Source of the DNA: Nitrosospira multiformis
Lineage (GTDB): Bacteria; Pseudomonadota; Gammaproteobacteria; Burkholderiales; Nitrosomonadaceae
NCBI RefSeq assembly: GCF_900103165.1
Contig: NZ_FNKY01000001.1
Span: forward strand, 434,001 to 498,000
Length of the DNA stretch: 64,000 nt
Direction: 5' to 3'
Both the position numbers and the translations under genes were made by a program. Below, in pieces: positions 31,831 to 38,672 of this stretch (the stretch's first letter is position 1; every line of letters starts with the position of its first letter). Under the pieces are notes generated by a model that was not told the origin of the DNA, searched no databases, and saw only the letters and a list, made by a program, of their open reading frames with translations.

Positions 31831-32262
31831 CTAGCGGGAATGAACCCAGCGCACAATATCCTGAGCCGTCATGCCACCGGACTGCCGCGCAACCTCGCGC
31901 CCGTTCCTGAATAAAGCAAGCGTCGGAATGCTGCGAATATGGTATTGCGCACCTAGCGCCGGCTCAGCCTCGGTGTTGACCTTTGTCAGGCGGACATGCG
32001 GCTCCAGTATACCCGCTGCCTGCACGAAAGCTGGTGCCATCATTTGGCAAGGCCCACACCAGGGCGCCCAGAAATCTACCAATACTGGAATATCGTTACG
32101 CTCGAGCTGTCTGCCAAATGTAGGGGCGGTTAACTCTACCGGATGACCGGTGAACAATGGCTGGTGGCATTGTCCGCAATTGGGTTGCTGGTCCAACCGT
32201 GCGACGGGTACGCGGTTAATCGCCTGGCAGTGTGGACAGACAAGATGCAAGGAGTCGCTCAT
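31831..32262 (-). CDS. trxC: Thioredoxin 2
   Basis: The 143-residue protein has the TrxC layout: an N-terminal zinc finger with two CxxC motifs (LVCPHCQAINR and PNCGQCHQP), then a thioredoxin fold with the active site VDFWAPWCGPCQMMAPA and the cis-Pro loop IRSIPTLALFRNG. It reduces protein disulphides in the cytosol and often responds to oxidative stress. It is on the same strand as gmk, 47 bp upstream. Confidence 0.95.
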   Translation of the reverse strand: MSDSLHLVCPHCQAINRVPVARLDQQPNCGQCHQPLFTGHPVELTAPTFGRQLERNDIPVLVDFWAPWCGPCQMMAPAFVQAAGILEPHVRLTKVNTEAEPALGAQYHIRSIPTLALFRNGREVARQSGGMTAQDIVRWVHSR

Positions 32263-32528
32263 GAAAAATTCCCGGTCTGATGGGATTGAAAGATTCTACC
32301 TCATCTTTGAAATCCGCGAGTACCGCGCTTAGAAGCAAGGTGGGCAGCGAGACCACTTCCATCCCGCGAACCGTTATCAGCAGCAGAGTAACCAGGCGAT
32401 TCTCAACGATTTATGCATAATATGGAATAAAAAACTGCTGAATGTGCGATAACAAACAGTGACAAACTCGACAGTAGGTTATCTTCTTCCATGGGTATCA
32501 GACTAACTACTAAAAAAAGGAAGGCCTA

Positions 32529-32693
32529 ATGAAAAACTTAAAACTGTTTGCTGTAGTGCTCATCTTCACCGGACTGAGTGGATGTATAGCGATTGGCTCC
32601 AAAGGCTCTCCCGGACCACAAGGACCCCAAGGACCTCAGGGTCAATCCGGCACCACTGAGAAGGTTATCGTGGTTCCGGAGAAACAATACTGA
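32529..32693 (+). CDS. Small collagen-like lipoprotein
   Basis: A 54-residue frame with an AAGGAAGG ribosome-binding site at 32517-32524. It has a lipoprotein signal MKNLKLFAVVLIFTGLSGC, with a lipobox ending in Cys19. After the Cys the chain continues IAIGSKGSPGPQGPQGPQGQ, several consecutive collagen-type Gly-X-Y triplets, and ends in a short polar tail. It should be anchored in a membrane facing the periplasm or outside. A strong terminator follows at 32714-32744, supporting a real monocistronic gene. Function unknown. Confidence 0.72.
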   Translation: MKNLKLFAVVLIFTGLSGCIAIGSKGSPGPQGPQGPQGQSGTTEKVIVVPEKQY

Positions 32694-32713
32694 TCGAACT
32701 GCACGACATGCAA

Positions 32714-32744
32714 TGTAAAAGCCGCGTGGTCAGCGGCTTTTACA
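32714..32744 (+). terminator. Rho-independent terminator after the small lipoprotein
   Basis: Twelve-bp perfect stem TGTAAAAGCCGC / GCGGCTTTTACA with a seven-base loop, 20 bp after the lipoprotein stop. The T-rich right arm serves as the U tract. Confidence 0.75.
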
Positions 32745-32952
32745 ATTCCGCACCTCGGGAAGATGGCACGATATTACACGTAATAGTTAATGGAAAGAAT
32801 TCTGGATAAAATCTACGCACGCCAGCAAAAAATTGGAGTCTAACCCTGAACTGGCCTTGATCCACGCACTCCGTCGTCTCGATTATTTATAGATGGCAAC
32901 AAAATATCCGTTAATGCAAATGGTAGAATTTCCGTAACGGAGGATTAAGAAG

Positions 32953-33087
32953 ATGGAGGAAGAAAATAAGCCAGAAAACGGCCTTTGGCCAACAACAAGG
33001 GCGACTGTCCGATTCCTGCTTTGGACCATTGTATTTTCTCTTGTGGGAATGGCAGTAATTTCGACCACGGGGTTTCGATTGCTATAA
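32953..33087 (+). CDS. Small membrane protein (44 residues), unknown
   Basis: The frame starts at an ATG with GGAGG nine bases upstream (32939-32943). It encodes a polar, acidic N-terminus (MEEENKPENGLWPTTR) and one membrane helix (VRFLLWTIVFSLVGMAVIS), then ends after a few residues. An antisense frame of 69 codons covers the same DNA, but it lacks a good ribosome-binding site. Codon composition and the helix make the plus strand more credible. No family is recognised; it lies just outside the proposed left edge of the integrated element. Confidence 0.5.
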   Translation: MEEENKPENGLWPTTRATVRFLLWTIVFSLVGMAVISTTGFRLL

Positions 33088-33306
33088 GGCACGGAATGAC
33101 ATTAAGAAATTGGGGCCAATTTCTTAATGGTGGATCGGCTGTGCTGAACCCAAGTATTAACCGAACCAGAAGTGTCTGGTCTGCCTGCTGAACATTGAGA
33201 CTGTCTTATTCTTTGTAAAAGGTCATTCGATATGTACCTGAATGTGAAGTAGATCGTTTAAAGCCTTATGGATACTTATTATTTGATACTCAATCTTTTC
33301 TAGGTG

Positions 33307-33324
33307 TACACGTATGGGTACACA
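33307..33324. other. Candidate left attachment site (attL) of the integrated element
   Basis: The sequence TACAC-GTAT-GGGTACACA here matches TACAC-TCAG-AGGTACACA at 43556-43573, next to the integrase start, in the same orientation. The shared pattern TACAC-N4-RGGTACACA brackets every accessory gene of the 33-43 kb element. The core is short and not identical throughout, so this is a candidate only. Confidence 0.35.
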
Positions 33325-33343
33325 CAGACCTCTGGATCACCAG

Positions 33344-33961
33344 TTAGTTATTGCGCCGGAGATGTGGCAGGAGTTGGCCTTCGATTTGCTCAACTGCATT
33401 ACGAACACGTTTACTGAATACGTTGGTTTCATCATCCGGTAAATAAGTTACTTTTTCTTTTGTTTGTTTCGCAAAATCGCGATCGCTTTTAAAGTCTTCG
33501 CCTTGGCTCCTCTTATTAGCAATATCAGCCGCCATTGCACTATTCAATTCTTGGACACATGCACGAAGTTGATCTGTTTTCGACTTAATCTTTGATCCCC
33601 ACAGAGCCTCCGCTTCAAGCACATAGGAATCAAACTGTTGAACAGCAGTCAATACCGGAGCAAAGCGGTTTTCATAAATATAAGCAAACTGATCAGCCTC
33701 TTCTTGGTTGGGACCACTCCAAGCGGCGGGATTGTAATCTGCAAGCTCAGATACTAGATACAGTGGGGATCTGCAGTCGCGGAGCGAATCGCGCAATTTA
33801 TAAGTTGCGAGGGCGAGACCGCGCGCTGCCTCGAATTCTGCCTTCCCTTTAAGTTCGCGGCTCCAGCTTCTCAAACCTTTCACCGCCACAACAGCTGTTG
33901 TGGCGGCAGCAATGCCTACCAAAATATCCTTTAAAATGGAAAATACTTCAGGAAAACTCAC
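33344..33961 (-). CDS. Hypothetical protein with N-terminal membrane helix
   Basis: A 205-residue protein. It has one hydrophobic segment near the start (ILVGIAAATTAVVAVKGL) followed by a long, mostly helical, charged cytosolic region (AEFEAARGLALATYKLRDSL, VRNAVEQIEGQLLPHLRR). It overlaps the preceding membrane gene by four bases (ATGA at 33958-33961), so they are co-translated. I recognise no family. The pair forms the left end of the integrated element and is not typical phage structural or replication content, so it is likely cargo. Confidence 0.6.
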   Translation of the reverse strand: MSFPEVFSILKDILVGIAAATTAVVAVKGLRSWSRELKGKAEFEAARGLALATYKLRDSLRDCRSPLYLVSELADYNPAAWSGPNQEEADQFAYIYENRFAPVLTAVQQFDSYVLEAEALWGSKIKSKTDQLRACVQELNSAMAADIANKRSQGEDFKSDRDFAKQTKEKVTYLPDDETNVFSKRVRNAVEQIEGQLLPHLRRNN

Positions 33962-34380
33962 TTGGGCCCACCTTTATTGATATACGCGATATAGTGAGCA
34001 AACAGAATTTTTCGGAAAAGCAGGTAGCTGCCTCCTCCAACAATTAGAACTATAAGCGCTGATATAGCGCAGCCCCGACATGACGAGAACACCGCCTCCG
34101 CATCACTATCAGTGCCGGCGAGCTGTCCCGAAAATCCCAACATGATAAAAGTTAAACCGACTATCGAGTCAAACTTGGTCGTAACGGGCTGTATAGGAAC
34201 GTCCGGTCCCGGAAACGCAATTGCTTCTTGAAATTCTTTTTTGCCTTGAAGCATGTATCCCCAGACAAGAATCAATGCTCCAAAAAGGTCATATAGAAGT
34301 CCTACTCTACCGATCGTGAACCAATCAAGTGCTTGCATGCTATCTTTAATTTGTATTAGTTTTTTACTAATCCTATCCAC
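33958..34380 (-). CDS. Hypothetical multi-pass membrane protein
   Basis: A 140-residue protein with about three membrane helices (LLYDLFGALILVWGYML, SIVGLTFIMLGFSGQLAG, ALIVLIVGGGSYLLF). The listed start is a GTG; the ATG 14 codons later (34338) is also possible. It is the first gene of a two-gene leftward unit with the 205-residue protein, and is divergent from the Panacea gene about 70 bp away. No family is recognised. Confidence 0.6.
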   Translation of the reverse strand: MDRISKKLIQIKDSMQALDWFTIGRVGLLYDLFGALILVWGYMLQGKKEFQEAIAFPGPDVPIQPVTTKFDSIVGLTFIMLGFSGQLAGTDSDAEAVFSSCRGCAISALIVLIVGGGSYLLFRKILFAHYIAYINKGGPK

Positions 34381-34403
34381 TGATGAGCTTTATATCAAGG
34401 ATG

Positions 34404-34443
34404 GCGAGGTTCCCTCGCTAATGTAATATTCTTGGACTATAAT
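34404..34443 (+). promoter_or_regulatory. Promoter/operator candidate for the toxin-antitoxin pair
   Basis: A -10 box TATAAT lies at 34438-34443, only seven bases before the ATG at 34451, so the transcript may be nearly leaderless. A perfect inverted repeat GCGAGG-TTC-CCTCGC at 34404-34418 overlaps the place where a -35 box would be and could be an autoregulatory operator. No good ribosome-binding site is present. Both points are seen in the sequence; the function is inferred. Confidence 0.4.
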
Positions 34444-34450
34444 TAATACT

Positions 34451-34978
34451 ATGAGTGTTCACTCCAAAAATTTTGATCGAGATAAGGCACTTGAGGCGAT
34501 TTTGCTGATCGCTGAGGGTCTTCATGCTGCGACTCTGCACAGCATATCGAAAATTCTTTATCTTGCTGACAAAAAGCATCTTCAAGATTTCGGACGTCTT
34601 ATTTGCGGCGACCGATACGTCGCGATGGAATACGGCCCCGTCCCTTCCGCAATCTATAATATGATGAAAGTCGCTGCTAAACGCGAAACTATCGATGTGG
34701 ATTGGGATGGAATCATTAAAGATGCCTTCAAAGTCCGAAGTGGAAGATACATTGCGCCAAAACGAAGAGCAAACACCGATTTATTAGCCCAGTCTGAGAT
34801 GGCTTGTATTTGCGAAACCATTGACGCGTATGGCGATAAGTCATTTGGAGAGCTTACTGATATTACTCACGATACCGCTTGGGAACAAACAGGCGAAAAT
34901 GAGTCTATTTCGTTGGAAAAGATTGCCAGCACCCTACCTAACGGTTCGGAGATTATTTCTTACCTACGCTCACACTAA
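34451..34978 (+). CDS. Panacea (SocA/DUF4065-like) antitoxin candidate
   Basis: A 175-residue protein resembling the Panacea/SocA/GepA-type domain: ALEAILLIAEGLHAATLHSI, KILYLADKKHLQDFGR, GDRYVAMEYGPVPSAIYNMM. Panacea proteins are antitoxins that neutralise many unrelated toxins. The next gene starts two bases after its stop, which fits a bicistronic toxin-antitoxin unit. It lies within the integrated element, where such modules stabilise mobile DNA. The family call is from motif memory, not a search. Confidence 0.75.
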   Translation: MSVHSKNFDRDKALEAILLIAEGLHAATLHSISKILYLADKKHLQDFGRLICGDRYVAMEYGPVPSAIYNMMKVAAKRETIDVDWDGIIKDAFKVRSGRYIAPKRRANTDLLAQSEMACICETIDAYGDKSFGELTDITHDTAWEQTGENESISLEKIASTLPNGSEIISYLRSH

Positions 34979-34980
34979 TA

Positions 34981-35433
34981 ATGCCGCGGCTCGGGAATGC
35001 ATTCCCACCAGAAATGCGCCGTGCATTTGTTTTAGAAAGGCTTGTATCAGGTTGTGTAATTCGGATACAGGTTAAATTTCCTCAGAAAACCAAACCAAAA
35101 TTTTTAGTGCTAATCGCCGAAGACGATTCGGAATATTGGTACTTTATTGCCAATAGCGAAATTCACCCCTTTATCCGCAACCGAGAGCATTTGTACAGAA
35201 GTCAGGTAGCGATTGACGCCGCAAGCCATACTTTCCTAACACACGACTCCTACTTGGCTTGCCACGAGATTGTAAAACTTCGACGTGAGGAGGTAATTCA
35301 GGAATTAATTTCCGATATGTCTTCTTTCAAAGGTAACGTCACCGCCGAAATAAGAGAACAGATCCTAGCCGCGATCAAATCTGCTACCACATTGACCGCC
35401 TCCGAGAAGCGCCAGATTCTTCTCTTTCTGTAG
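34981..35433 (+). CDS. Putative toxin partner of the Panacea protein
   Basis: A 150-residue protein encoded directly after the Panacea gene. Its N-terminal half looks beta-rich (GCVIRIQVKFPQKTKPKFLV, EYWYFIANSEIHPF, YLACHEIVKL), reminiscent of small PemK/SH3-like barrel toxins that accompany Panacea antitoxins. The C-terminal half is helical (EEVIQELISDMSSFKGNVTA). No catalytic residues can be named with confidence. The tight coupling is the main argument for a toxin role. Confidence 0.55.
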   Translation: MPRLGNAFPPEMRRAFVLERLVSGCVIRIQVKFPQKTKPKFLVLIAEDDSEYWYFIANSEIHPFIRNREHLYRSQVAIDAASHTFLTHDSYLACHEIVKLRREEVIQELISDMSSFKGNVTAEIREQILAAIKSATTLTASEKRQILLFL

Positions 35434-35892
35434 CCATATTCAACTTTTCATTTTGGGTATGTGAGCCGTGGAGTTCTTGCGCGGCCCGCCACTCTTACCT
35501 TTCACACCTGCCATTTGAATTCTTTTGAAAAATGGGATTTTTTGTCTGCGTGGGATAGCACACGGTGTCCAAGGGCGCGAGTCCCAAAGAATGACCCTCC
35601 GGGGAGGGGTTTAGCCGAACATAAGCATTTGATCATTGGCATGCCTTTGGCTTTAGATACTCATGCCTGGTGCAGTAGCCGGGCATGTTGGTGAGGGCAT
35701 TGCAGCCTTGAACACGACAAATAGATTTAGGTCTAGGTGGCATTGGCTGCCCCACATGCTAAAAACCCCCAGCCTTTTGAGCTGAGGGTTATGCCTACCA
35801 CGCAACTAAGAGTTGGATTGCTGCAGGCGGTTGGGGTTATCGGACTGGCCAACTGATCGGGCGCACTTACTGATACACGCCAATGAAAATCA
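35434..35892. other. Gene-free stretch with several strong hairpins
   Basis: About 460 bp between the toxin candidate and the capsid gene. A GTG-initiated plus-strand frame (35461-35694) has no recognisable protein character. Visible structures are a CCCTCC/GGAGGG hairpin at about 35595-35608, a nine-pair hairpin CATGCCTGG / CCGGGCATG at 35662-35687, and the capsid terminator at 35761-35790. An unannotated structured RNA is possible but not shown. Confidence 0.4.
35761..35790 (-). terminator. Rho-independent terminator of the capsid operon
   Basis: On the minus strand AACCCTCAGC / GCTGGGGGTT pairs around a seven-base loop with one mismatch, and a T-run (TTTTT) follows. It lies about 100 bp beyond the stop of the capsid gene, at the end of the leftward operon. 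Confidence 0.75.
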
Positions 35893-37035
35893 TTAGCTGC
35901 TGGCGAACTTCATCAGCTTGATAGCTCGGAAATCACGCATACCGCCACCCACACGCCGGGTGCTATAAAACAATACGTGAGGCTTGGCAGTAAACGGATC
36001 GCGTAACATGGACGAGCTGCGGTCAACTATCACATACCCACGCTTGAAATCCCCGAACGCAATGGAGAGACTGTCGGATGCAATATCCGGCATGTTTTGA
36101 TCCTCATATACCGGGTAACCAAGTAGCGTCGGAGGTTGCCCCGCTTCAAGTCCAGCCTTCCAGATGTAATCATTTTGCTGATTCTTGAAGGTCCGGATCT
36201 GTTCCAGCGTATTGGTGTTCATCGTCCAGGCTGCATTGATGCGATAGCGGGGTTTCAGCGAATGCACCAGCTTGATGAGCTTGTCTGAAGGATTGGAGGC
36301 GGCGAACGCTCCAGCCCCACCAGAGGCGACATATTGAAGCGCTGATTCCGAGCGAGTGCCGTCCGCGGTGCTCGCAATGTCATACGTCAGAATGCCTCTC
36401 GGCTTATTTGTGCCATTGCCGTTAATAAACGAGATGCCTTCACCCTCTCCGAATGCTTCAGCAAGTTCATCAACGAGCCATTCCTCCAAGCCAAAATTAT
36501 TATCATCCAGCAGGTTTTGGGTAATAGCCGGGCTCGCGTATATCTCACCCATTGCCGGGGTAAGCATGCGGAAGCCAGGGCCACCCGTCTCTGGCCGATC
36601 GGTCTTTTCACCTACCCATGAATAATCCGTCCCGCCAACGCTGTGCAGCATGGAAAAGTTACCAGTTTTAACCGGCACAACCCGTGCAAGCTGGCGCATC
36701 GGGGAGAGTTCGCGCAACGCCTTCGAGATAGTGGTGTCGATTTCTTCCGGAACAAGATAACCCCCGTTCGGATCGTCATTCGTCGCCATTCCCTTTAATT
36801 CCAGGTCACGCTCTTTACCGGACCGCATGTAACCCAGAAACGCCTGTTTGTGTTCTCTAGATTCCAGTGTGCTCCCGCCGTCATCATAGGATGCGCCAGG
36901 CCGTCCCGCTTTCTTGGCGAATTCGTTGAGTTCGCTCTCAAGGTTTTTGAAGCGTTCATTCTGCGCGCTCTTGAATTCATCAAACGCCTTGCCTTGCCCG
37001 ACCAATAAATCTTTTAGTTCAGTTGAATCGTACAT
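35893..37035 (-). CDS. HK97-family phage major capsid protein
   Basis: The 380-residue protein has the HK97 gp5 layout. An N-terminal coiled coil of the scaffolding delta-domain type (QNERFKNLESELNEFAKKAG) is followed by a linker and the capsid core: NGGYLVPEEIDTTISKALRE, GGTDYSWVGEKTDRPETG, INGNGTNKPRGIL and AWTMNTNTLEQIRTFKNQQN. In HK97 the delta domain is removed by a dedicated protease; none is encoded in this element, nor are portal, terminase or tail genes. It is the last gene of the leftward operon, about 100 bp downstream of the 124-residue protein. Confidence 0.92.
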   Translation of the reverse strand: MYDSTELKDLLVGQGKAFDEFKSAQNERFKNLESELNEFAKKAGRPGASYDDGGSTLESREHKQAFLGYMRSGKERDLELKGMATNDDPNGGYLVPEEIDTTISKALRELSPMRQLARVVPVKTGNFSMLHSVGGTDYSWVGEKTDRPETGGPGFRMLTPAMGEIYASPAITQNLLDDNNFGLEEWLVDELAEAFGEGEGISFINGNGTNKPRGILTYDIASTADGTRSESALQYVASGGAGAFAASNPSDKLIKLVHSLKPRYRINAAWTMNTNTLEQIRTFKNQQNDYIWKAGLEAGQPPTLLGYPVYEDQNMPDIASDSLSIAFGDFKRGYVIVDRSSSMLRDPFTAKPHVLFYSTRRVGGGMRDFRAIKLMKFASS

Positions 37036-37132
37036 CTGATAAACTCCTTGTAAATGTCATCGTATTACTCAGTAAATTCTGAGTATATTATAATTTACAA
37101 AGAGTTATTCCCTGTTTAGCCGTAGCAGGGAA

Positions 37133-37507
37133 TTATTTATTTTGATTTAATTTGCACCAGGTAAGCTTGTTTCGGATGGTCTTGAATGTGAGTTGCTGCC
37201 GGCCATTTCTGGGATGGTGGTATGTGACGATTGCCCATACGCGGTTTACCTGCTCAATCGGGCTTGCAGCTGTGCCGTGCATATCGCGTCGTACAGCTTC
37301 AAGCTCCAATTCTTCCAGCAGCCTATCGAAGCTTACCGGGCCGTCAATTTTCTGAATCAGCTTTAAAAGATATGCTTTCAAGGGGCCGGGCCGGCGCCCC
37401 TTATTCTGTTGTTGCTGGAATGACAAGCCCAGGTTGACCAATCCAATAATCTGATCTCTTTCCGGGCCCGGTGGTAATGAGGTCTCAATGTAGCGGGATA
37501 TGCTCAC
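37133..37507 (-). CDS. Hypothetical element protein (124 residues)
   Basis: A basic protein with no recognised domain. It contains KGRRPGPLKAYLLKLIQKID and a region like a small winged-helix (SFDRLLEELELEAVRRDMHG). A DNA-binding or terminase-small-subunit-like role is conceivable from charge and position before the capsid gene, but is not supported by a motif. It overlaps the preceding small gene by four bases. Confidence 0.6.
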   Translation of the reverse strand: MSISRYIETSLPPGPERDQIIGLVNLGLSFQQQQNKGRRPGPLKAYLLKLIQKIDGPVSFDRLLEELELEAVRRDMHGTAASPIEQVNRVWAIVTYHHPRNGRQQLTFKTIRNKLTWCKLNQNK

Positions 37508-37671
37508 CTTCCATTGTCCAAGTCGGCAACTTTCATCTTGGACTTCATGCGCGAGAATCCCATTTCTCTAAGCTCTTTCTCGATTTTCCTTTTCCTCAGC
37601 GCATCGCTGCGCTTGGCACCCTTGATCATGGAAGAAAAGAAAGTCCGGCCAAGCCCGTTCAATTTACCCAT
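37504..37671 (-). CDS. Small basic hypothetical protein
   Basis: A 55-residue, Lys/Arg-rich helical protein (GAKRSDALRKRKIEKELREM). The ATG at 37671 is preferred to 37710 because GGAG precedes it at the right spacing. It overlaps the 93-residue gene by 13 bases and the 124-residue gene by four, so it belongs to the leftward operon. No family is recognised. Confidence 0.5.
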   Translation of the reverse strand: MGKLNGLGRTFFSSMIKGAKRSDALRKRKIEKELREMGFSRMKSKMKVADLDNGR

Positions 37672-37940
37672 CGTTCGCTCTCCTCTCCTCTGCGATATGC
37701 GAGCAGGCACCCGCCAATAACCTGCTTATCTTTATCGATCGCATACAGTTCCATCCCTTTAGCGTCAGCCTGCAAGATAAGTCTGGCTAACCCCGCATTG
37801 ACTATGTCATCAATATCCTTCGCTGCGTCCGGCCTGTTCTTGCGGATTGCTATCATCATTAAATCGATCACCTGCTGATAAACGCCAGTAGCGTTCTCAA
37901 GGGTGCTCATGATTTCTTTGTCTATTTCTGGATTACTCAT
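37659..37940 (-). CDS. Hypothetical element protein (93 residues)
   Basis: A small, probably cytosolic protein with a helical N-terminal half (TLENATGVYQQVIDLMMIAI) and a C-terminal half that ends ELYAIDKDKQVIGGCLLAYR. An AAGGA lies six bases before its ATG. It is part of the overlapping leftward operon of the integrated element. No family is recognised. Confidence 0.6.
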   Translation of the reverse strand: MSNPEIDKEIMSTLENATGVYQQVIDLMMIAIRKNRPDAAKDIDDIVNAGLARLILQADAKGMELYAIDKDKQVIGGCLLAYRRGEESERWVN

Positions 37941-38122
37941 TTTTTTCCTTTAAAAAAACTTTTTTTGTTACGTTTTATGGTTGGAAACTTAAACGTACGG
38001 TTTCCCTGAAAGCCGCGCCAGACAATGAATAGCCCCCGCATGTACCTATACATACACGGTGCTGAAAAACCTGTTTTTCTGAACTGGCTGTGTGAATAAA
38101 TGACTTGGCGAACGGTTTCCAT
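37937..38122 (-). CDS. Small hypothetical protein (61 residues), uncertain frame
   Basis: A very basic, aromatic-rich frame (SAPCMYRYMRGLFIVWRGFQ) whose stop overlaps the next ATG by four bases. A competing 64-codon frame at 37975-38169 overlaps the upstream gene by four bases (ATGA) and has a better ribosome-binding site (AAGGAAGG). Only one is likely real. The 61-residue version looks slightly more protein-like to me. Confidence 0.35.
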   Translation of the reverse strand: METVRQVIYSHSQFRKTGFSAPCMYRYMRGLFIVWRGFQGNRTFKFPTIKRNKKSFFKGKK

Positions 38123-38165
38123 ATGAGCACCCTAAAGAAAGGGTATGCCCCATAGCTATCGCCTG

Positions 38166-38672
38166 TCATGCTGCCTTCCTTTGCTGCTCGCTAGGATGCG
38201 CTTGGCTGCATTCTTTCTCTTCAGGTAAGGGGTTAGCCTTAGTGCTGTATTGCTCGATTACCTGAAGCAAGGCAATCCCATCGTAATTGGCCTTCGGGAT
38301 TTGCATATCGAATACTGCTAGCCCTCGAATGCCCACCGTTACCAGTACCGGGTCCGTGGTAGCGTGATCCATCAATACTGCATATTTGAGCATCGGGTTA
38401 TTGCTGAGCATTTCCAATACATGCTGATGTCTGCCTTCTTCCTTTAGCTCTTCGGCTTCATCCCTCCATGGGTTTGCGACACTGCCAGTTGCGACACGAG
38501 CGACAGTTTCGTCCTCTTCCGCAACAAATATATTTTCTGATATATCCCCTGAAATGTTCCCCTCAAAAGGTTCAAAAGGTGCTTTTGAGGGTTTTGAAGG
38601 TTCTATCTCAGGGGTATATAGATAATTTTTTTCTCTTTCGAACTGTTTCAGCCTTGCAAGGTATGCGCTCAT
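38166..38672 (-). CDS. Hypothetical element protein (168 residues)
   Basis: A protein of the leftward operon whose ATG overlaps the stop of the DUF3987-like gene by four bases. The N-terminus is charged (YLARLKQFEREKNYLYTPEI); the middle is acidic and low in complexity. The C-terminal part contains VLVTVGIRGLAVFDMQIPKA, perhaps a small globular domain. I do not recognise a family. Confidence 0.6.
   Translation of the reverse strand: MSAYLARLKQFEREKNYLYTPEIEPSKPSKAPFEPFEGNISGDISENIFVAEEDETVARVATGSVANPWRDEAEELKEEGRHQHVLEMLSNNPMLKYAVLMDHATTDPVLVTVGIRGLAVFDMQIPKANYDGIALLQVIEQYSTKANPLPEEKECSQAHPSEQQRKAA

Noticed and set aside
32883-33092. Minus-strand frame of 69 codons
   Set aside because: The opposite strand holds a better-supported 44-residue frame with a ribosome-binding site and a membrane helix.
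35461-35694. Plus-strand GTG-initiated frame of 77 codons
   Set aside because: No ribosome-binding site, no recognisable protein features, and it lies in a hairpin-rich stretch.
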